64,000 nucleotides of DNA, from NCBI GenBank assembly GCA_963556145.1, contig OY744464.1, positions 5,332,001-5,396,000 of the forward strand, written 5' to 3'. Of this stretch, positions 61,395 to 64,000 are shown piece by piece. The position numbers were made by a program, and so were the translations under genes. The stretch comes from Hygrocybe punicea (taxonomy: Eukaryota; Basidiomycota; Agaricomycetes; Agaricales; Hygrophoraceae). Position 1 is the first letter of the stretch. Every line of letters begins with the position of its first letter. A model generated the notes under the pieces. The model was not told where the DNA came from. It saw only the letters and a list, made by a program, of their open reading frames with translations, and made no database searches.

Positions 61395-62088
61395 ATGAGC
61401 GGATATTGTCGCGCGCCCTATTGCAATAACTGGCCCTGCGCGAACAGCAACTATTGCAATCAGCGTATGAACAAACCATATCTTCAAGTGTCAGAATTAT
61501 AGCGCCCGAGGTCGATTGACATTTGCCCACTCCTTTAGATACCTGTCGCGGTAGGAATGGGTCTTGTAATAATGAGAACTCGGATGATTCATGGTATTGC
61601 TCTTATCGTGAGTTATCACCAGTCGCTCAGATCCTTTACTGAGGAGGTGCGACAATAGACGAATGCCATTCCAAATCATGTTCGAATGAAAAGACGTATG
61701 GCAACTTCTGTAGAACCCGTAAGTGACAGCCTGAATCATCCATCTAAGATCCCTCGTTCGCGTTTCTGATTCTGACTATAACGGAGTAGATGTCTGTGAA
61801 AAAGGGGACTGCACGAACGAGATATATGGTTCATCGTATTGCTCTTATCGTGAGTTACCACCATGTCGCTCAGATCCTCTACCCAGGAGGTGCGACAACA
61901 GACGAATGCCACACCAAATCATGTTCGAACAAAAAGACGTATGGCAACTTCTGTAGAACCCGTAAGTGACAGCCTGGATCATCCATCTTCCCTCGTTGAT
62001 TCTGACTAGTAATGGAGTAGATGTCTGTGAAAAGGGGGACTGCACGAACGAGAAAATCTATAACAGGGATTATTGCGCTACACGTTAG
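61395..62088 (+). CDS. Small Cys/His-module repeat protein, one module per exon
   Basis: Family not recognised. Six exons (61395-61464, 61539-61607, 61644-61718, 61790-61849, 61887-61961, 62021-62088) join to 138 residues with a stop. All five introns are phase 1. Each exon encodes one module with two cysteines, a Tyr-Cys or Phe-Cys pair, and a His or Arg codon split by the junction: MSGYCRAPYCNNWPCANSNY, HTCRGRNGSCNNENSDDSWY, DECHSKSCSNEKTYGNFCRT, HVCEKGDCTNEIYGSSYCSY, DECHTKSCSNKKTYGNFCRT and HVCEKGDCTNEKIYNRDYC. There are 19 cysteines and no signal peptide, so intracellular metal binding is more likely than secretion. Two introns are very short (36 and 37 bases). It follows DDI1 by 257 bases. 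Confidence 0.68.
61570..62075 (+). repeat. Tandem duplication of about 240 bases within the Cys-module gene
   Basis: Exon plus intron sequence is repeated: TATTGCTCTTATCGTGAGTT occurs at about 61595 and 61837, and GTATGGCAACTTCTGTAGAA at about 61696 and 61939. TGTCTGTGAAAA/GGGGACTGCACGAACGAGA recurs at about 61791 and 62022. Spacings are 231-243 bases. Introns are as similar as exons, so the copying is recent. Confidence 0.85.
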
Positions 62089-62318
62089 TGGCCTAAACTG
62101 TATGCTCGAAACGAATTAACTGACATCAGCTGAATACAGATACTGGCAATTACAAACGCGATGACGATTGCTGTGTTATGTAGGCAGGCTAGCCTGTCAC
62201 CAAATCCAGCACCTTTGTTGAAGGCATTGATGTATGAAAATGTGATTGGCAGTGGGTAATAATGTATGTAACAAATACAAAATACTTTATGTGGATGATA
62301 CATACGAACACGAGAACG

Positions 62319-63660
62319 TTAGATAAGGCTGACTCTAGTCCGAACAAGCCCTCCCCTCCAATTTCGCATTCCTGCTGACCGGTGATGTGACCAATCATTC
62401 TGCATCCTCGAAAATGCATCCTGTATATGCTCGGGCCGCGACGCTGTCCGTGCTTCTGGAGGGGGTAAAAATAAGGAGCACATCGGCAGCGCGTGCTCTG
62501 TTTCGCGATCAGGAGAGTCGTCTCTCCTTCGCTTGTCCGCAGGTCCACCAATGCTAGTAGCTTTACGTTTGCCAAGGGCAGGGGAAGCGACATAGTCATC
62601 GCGGAGGTAAGATTCTTCGAGGGACTTCTTGACTGTCAGTCCTGCGAGGGTAACGGAACGAACCATCTCAAAAGCAAGGAAGCCAACGATATCGACCGTG
62701 TCGTCGTTTGCCTTGAGGTCGAGGTGTGGTGGGAGGTTGAGGAATTCACGGAAACGCTTGGCTATGGAAGGGTTGGTAAGCGCGAATGCGGCATTGAAGT
62801 GTTACGAGTAAGACCTTTTCGGTATGTGAACGAGGCTTGACGACATTCAGAGTAGTGTTGGTATTCCTCTCTCGTCATTTGGCGTGTAGCATCGTCCGCT
62901 TCCTAGAATCGTCATTCAGCTGAATATACAATGCGTGAAAGGCAAGGGTTCACCTTGAGTCGTTGGATAGAAGCCTCATGTGCTTCAATATCATCTTCAT
63001 CCTCTTCGTCGTCGGACTGGTGCCCACTCTGTCTTAGTACCTCAGAATACAACGTAGTGATCTCCCACGGAAGTTTGATCGTGATTTTCTGCGCTTTTGC
63101 AGTCAATTTGTCTGAAATGAAACAGTAAATTAGGGCATCCGAGCATAATGGACCTAATTTGGAGACTGACCGTCAGCTCCATCCTCCAGTGTCTCCATAT
63201 CGCCTCCTCCACCGTCCCCTCCAGAGTCCTTGGCATGTTTACGCACATCTTTCCATGAGAGATAGGTACGCAGCCGGTTCACTTTCCCTCGATCATGGCG
63301 AATGAGGAAGATGAGATCCTCTGCCGAAAGATAACGTGCCCCACGGCGAGTGGCTAAAGCCCGTGCTTGTACGATCTACATTCAACAGGTCAATCTCAGT
63401 GCTGGGGGGAAGGTGAGGATATGCTTTACAAGCTCGATGAGTTGGCTCCGCACGATATCTTCGACAAGGTTAACCGTCTCAGGATTGGGGTCTTGTATCT
63501 CCCCGAAGACAAACATCTATTTATTCGAATATTTCATTCAGTGCTGTACAGCGCAGAAATTGTGTAGAAGGCACTGTACCATTTGTGATATCTCTTGAGA
63601 GTATTTGTAGTCCCTTACGGCCCCACCTTCTTGCGCTGCCGCTTTCTTTGCGGAGGACAT
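62319..63660 (-). CDS. SPT3: SPT3, histone-fold subunit of SAGA
   Basis: Minus strand. Start MSSAKKAAAQEGGAVRDYKY, then YSQEISQMMFVFGEIQDPNP and ETVNLVEDIVRSQLIELIVQ form the first histone fold, with RYLSAEDLIFLIRHDRGKVN and RLRTYLSWKDVRK after it. The second fold includes QKITIKLPWEITTLYSEVLR, and REFLNLPPHLDLKANDDTVD and VRSLTLAGLTVKKSLEE follow. Acidic insert: DDEEDEDDIEAHEA. The C-terminal extension is basic and Ser/Pro-rich (GKRKATSIGGPADKRRR). Spt3 helps SAGA deliver TBP to promoters. The Met at 63660 is chosen because upstream codons are not conserved-looking. Confidence 0.92.
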
Positions 63661-64000
63661 CCTTTCGGGCCTTGCAATTGGATCAATTTGGATGCCACCA
63701 ACTTGCCACCATGAGTGTGACAAAAAGACATCACGTGCTACGTTACGCGTTACACATACAAAATTCACCTGATATACTTAAACATATGTAGCATACGGAC
63801 TGGTCCCATACACGGCCTCTGCACACCTGAGCAGGCTAAGCGCATAATCCCAAATGGAACACCCCCATCCAGCCCAAGTCTGGAGAAACGATGCTGAGTT
63901 ATAACCGTAAGCTTCGATTTTAGGAGAAAAAGGTTCTGGACTCCATATGCCCATCAGCACCACAATCATACAACCAAACCAGCAGGGGAAAACACATGCT
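63661..64000. other. SPT3 upstream region
   Basis: No gene supported. A CACGTG lies at about 63733-63738. A minus-strand open frame of 63 codons (63778-63969) has no recognisable feature. Confidence 0.4.

Noticed and set aside
61497..62045. Minus-strand frames of 66-80 codons over the Cys-module gene
   Set aside because: They are repeated because the DNA is repeated. They lack splice logic, and the plus-strand reading has cysteines conserved in all six modules.

Overview
The window looks like nuclear DNA of a basidiomycete, most likely a gilled mushroom or relative (Agaricomycetes). Nearly every gene is broken by many GT-AG introns of about 45-70 bases, genes are packed tightly on both strands, some exons are tiny (7-20 bases), and there is a decayed copy of a kinase-like family that is expanded in Agaricomycetes. 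All gene models were built by hand from splice signals and protein conservation. I saw no tRNA, rRNA, CRISPR array or intact transposon.

Layout. 1-979: 3' end of a YVC1-like vacuolar calcium channel. 1014-1619: long imperfect inverted repeat. 1781-5968: RCC1 and a 13-exon aldehyde dehydrogenase. 6087-7267: broken kinase-like gene. 7534-16160: VPS60 (ESCRT-III), a mitochondrial serine/homoserine O-acetyltransferase, a large disordered protein, DID2 (ESCRT-III) and an SVP26/TEX261 cargo receptor. 16360-20582: synaptojanin-type inositol phosphatase. 20665-27362: three splicing genes (SF3A3, eIF4A3, SF3B6) around a 2.7 kb gene-poor gap. 27765-29389: LCL2 and a KEN-box protein. 29510-40449: ribosome-biogenesis block (RNA polymerase I large subunit, an RRN11-like Pol I factor, RIX1) with a LAA2-like adaptor gene inside. 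40764-46498: SIN component Cdc14, succinate-semialdehyde dehydrogenase and an IMPACT/YIH1-like protein. 46866-51364: mucin-like membrane protein, 2-oxoglutarate/Fe(II) oxygenase and enoyl-CoA hydratase. 51388-54833: exocyst SEC10. 55427-62088: Zn2Cys6 transcription factor, ATG29, DDI1 and a small cysteine-repeat gene. 62319-63660: SPT3 of SAGA.

Themes. Membrane traffic is well represented (YVC1, VPS60, DID2, SVP26, synaptojanin, LAA2-like, SEC10, ATG29). So are splicing (SF3A3, eIF4A3, SF3B6) and ribosomal RNA synthesis (RPA190, RRN11-like, RIX1). Three divergent gene pairs share start-to-start gaps of only 65-71 bases.

The most unusual object is at 61395-62088. It is a 138-residue protein made only of short Cys/His modules, one module per exon, with every intron in phase 1 and an internal genomic duplication of about 240 bases.
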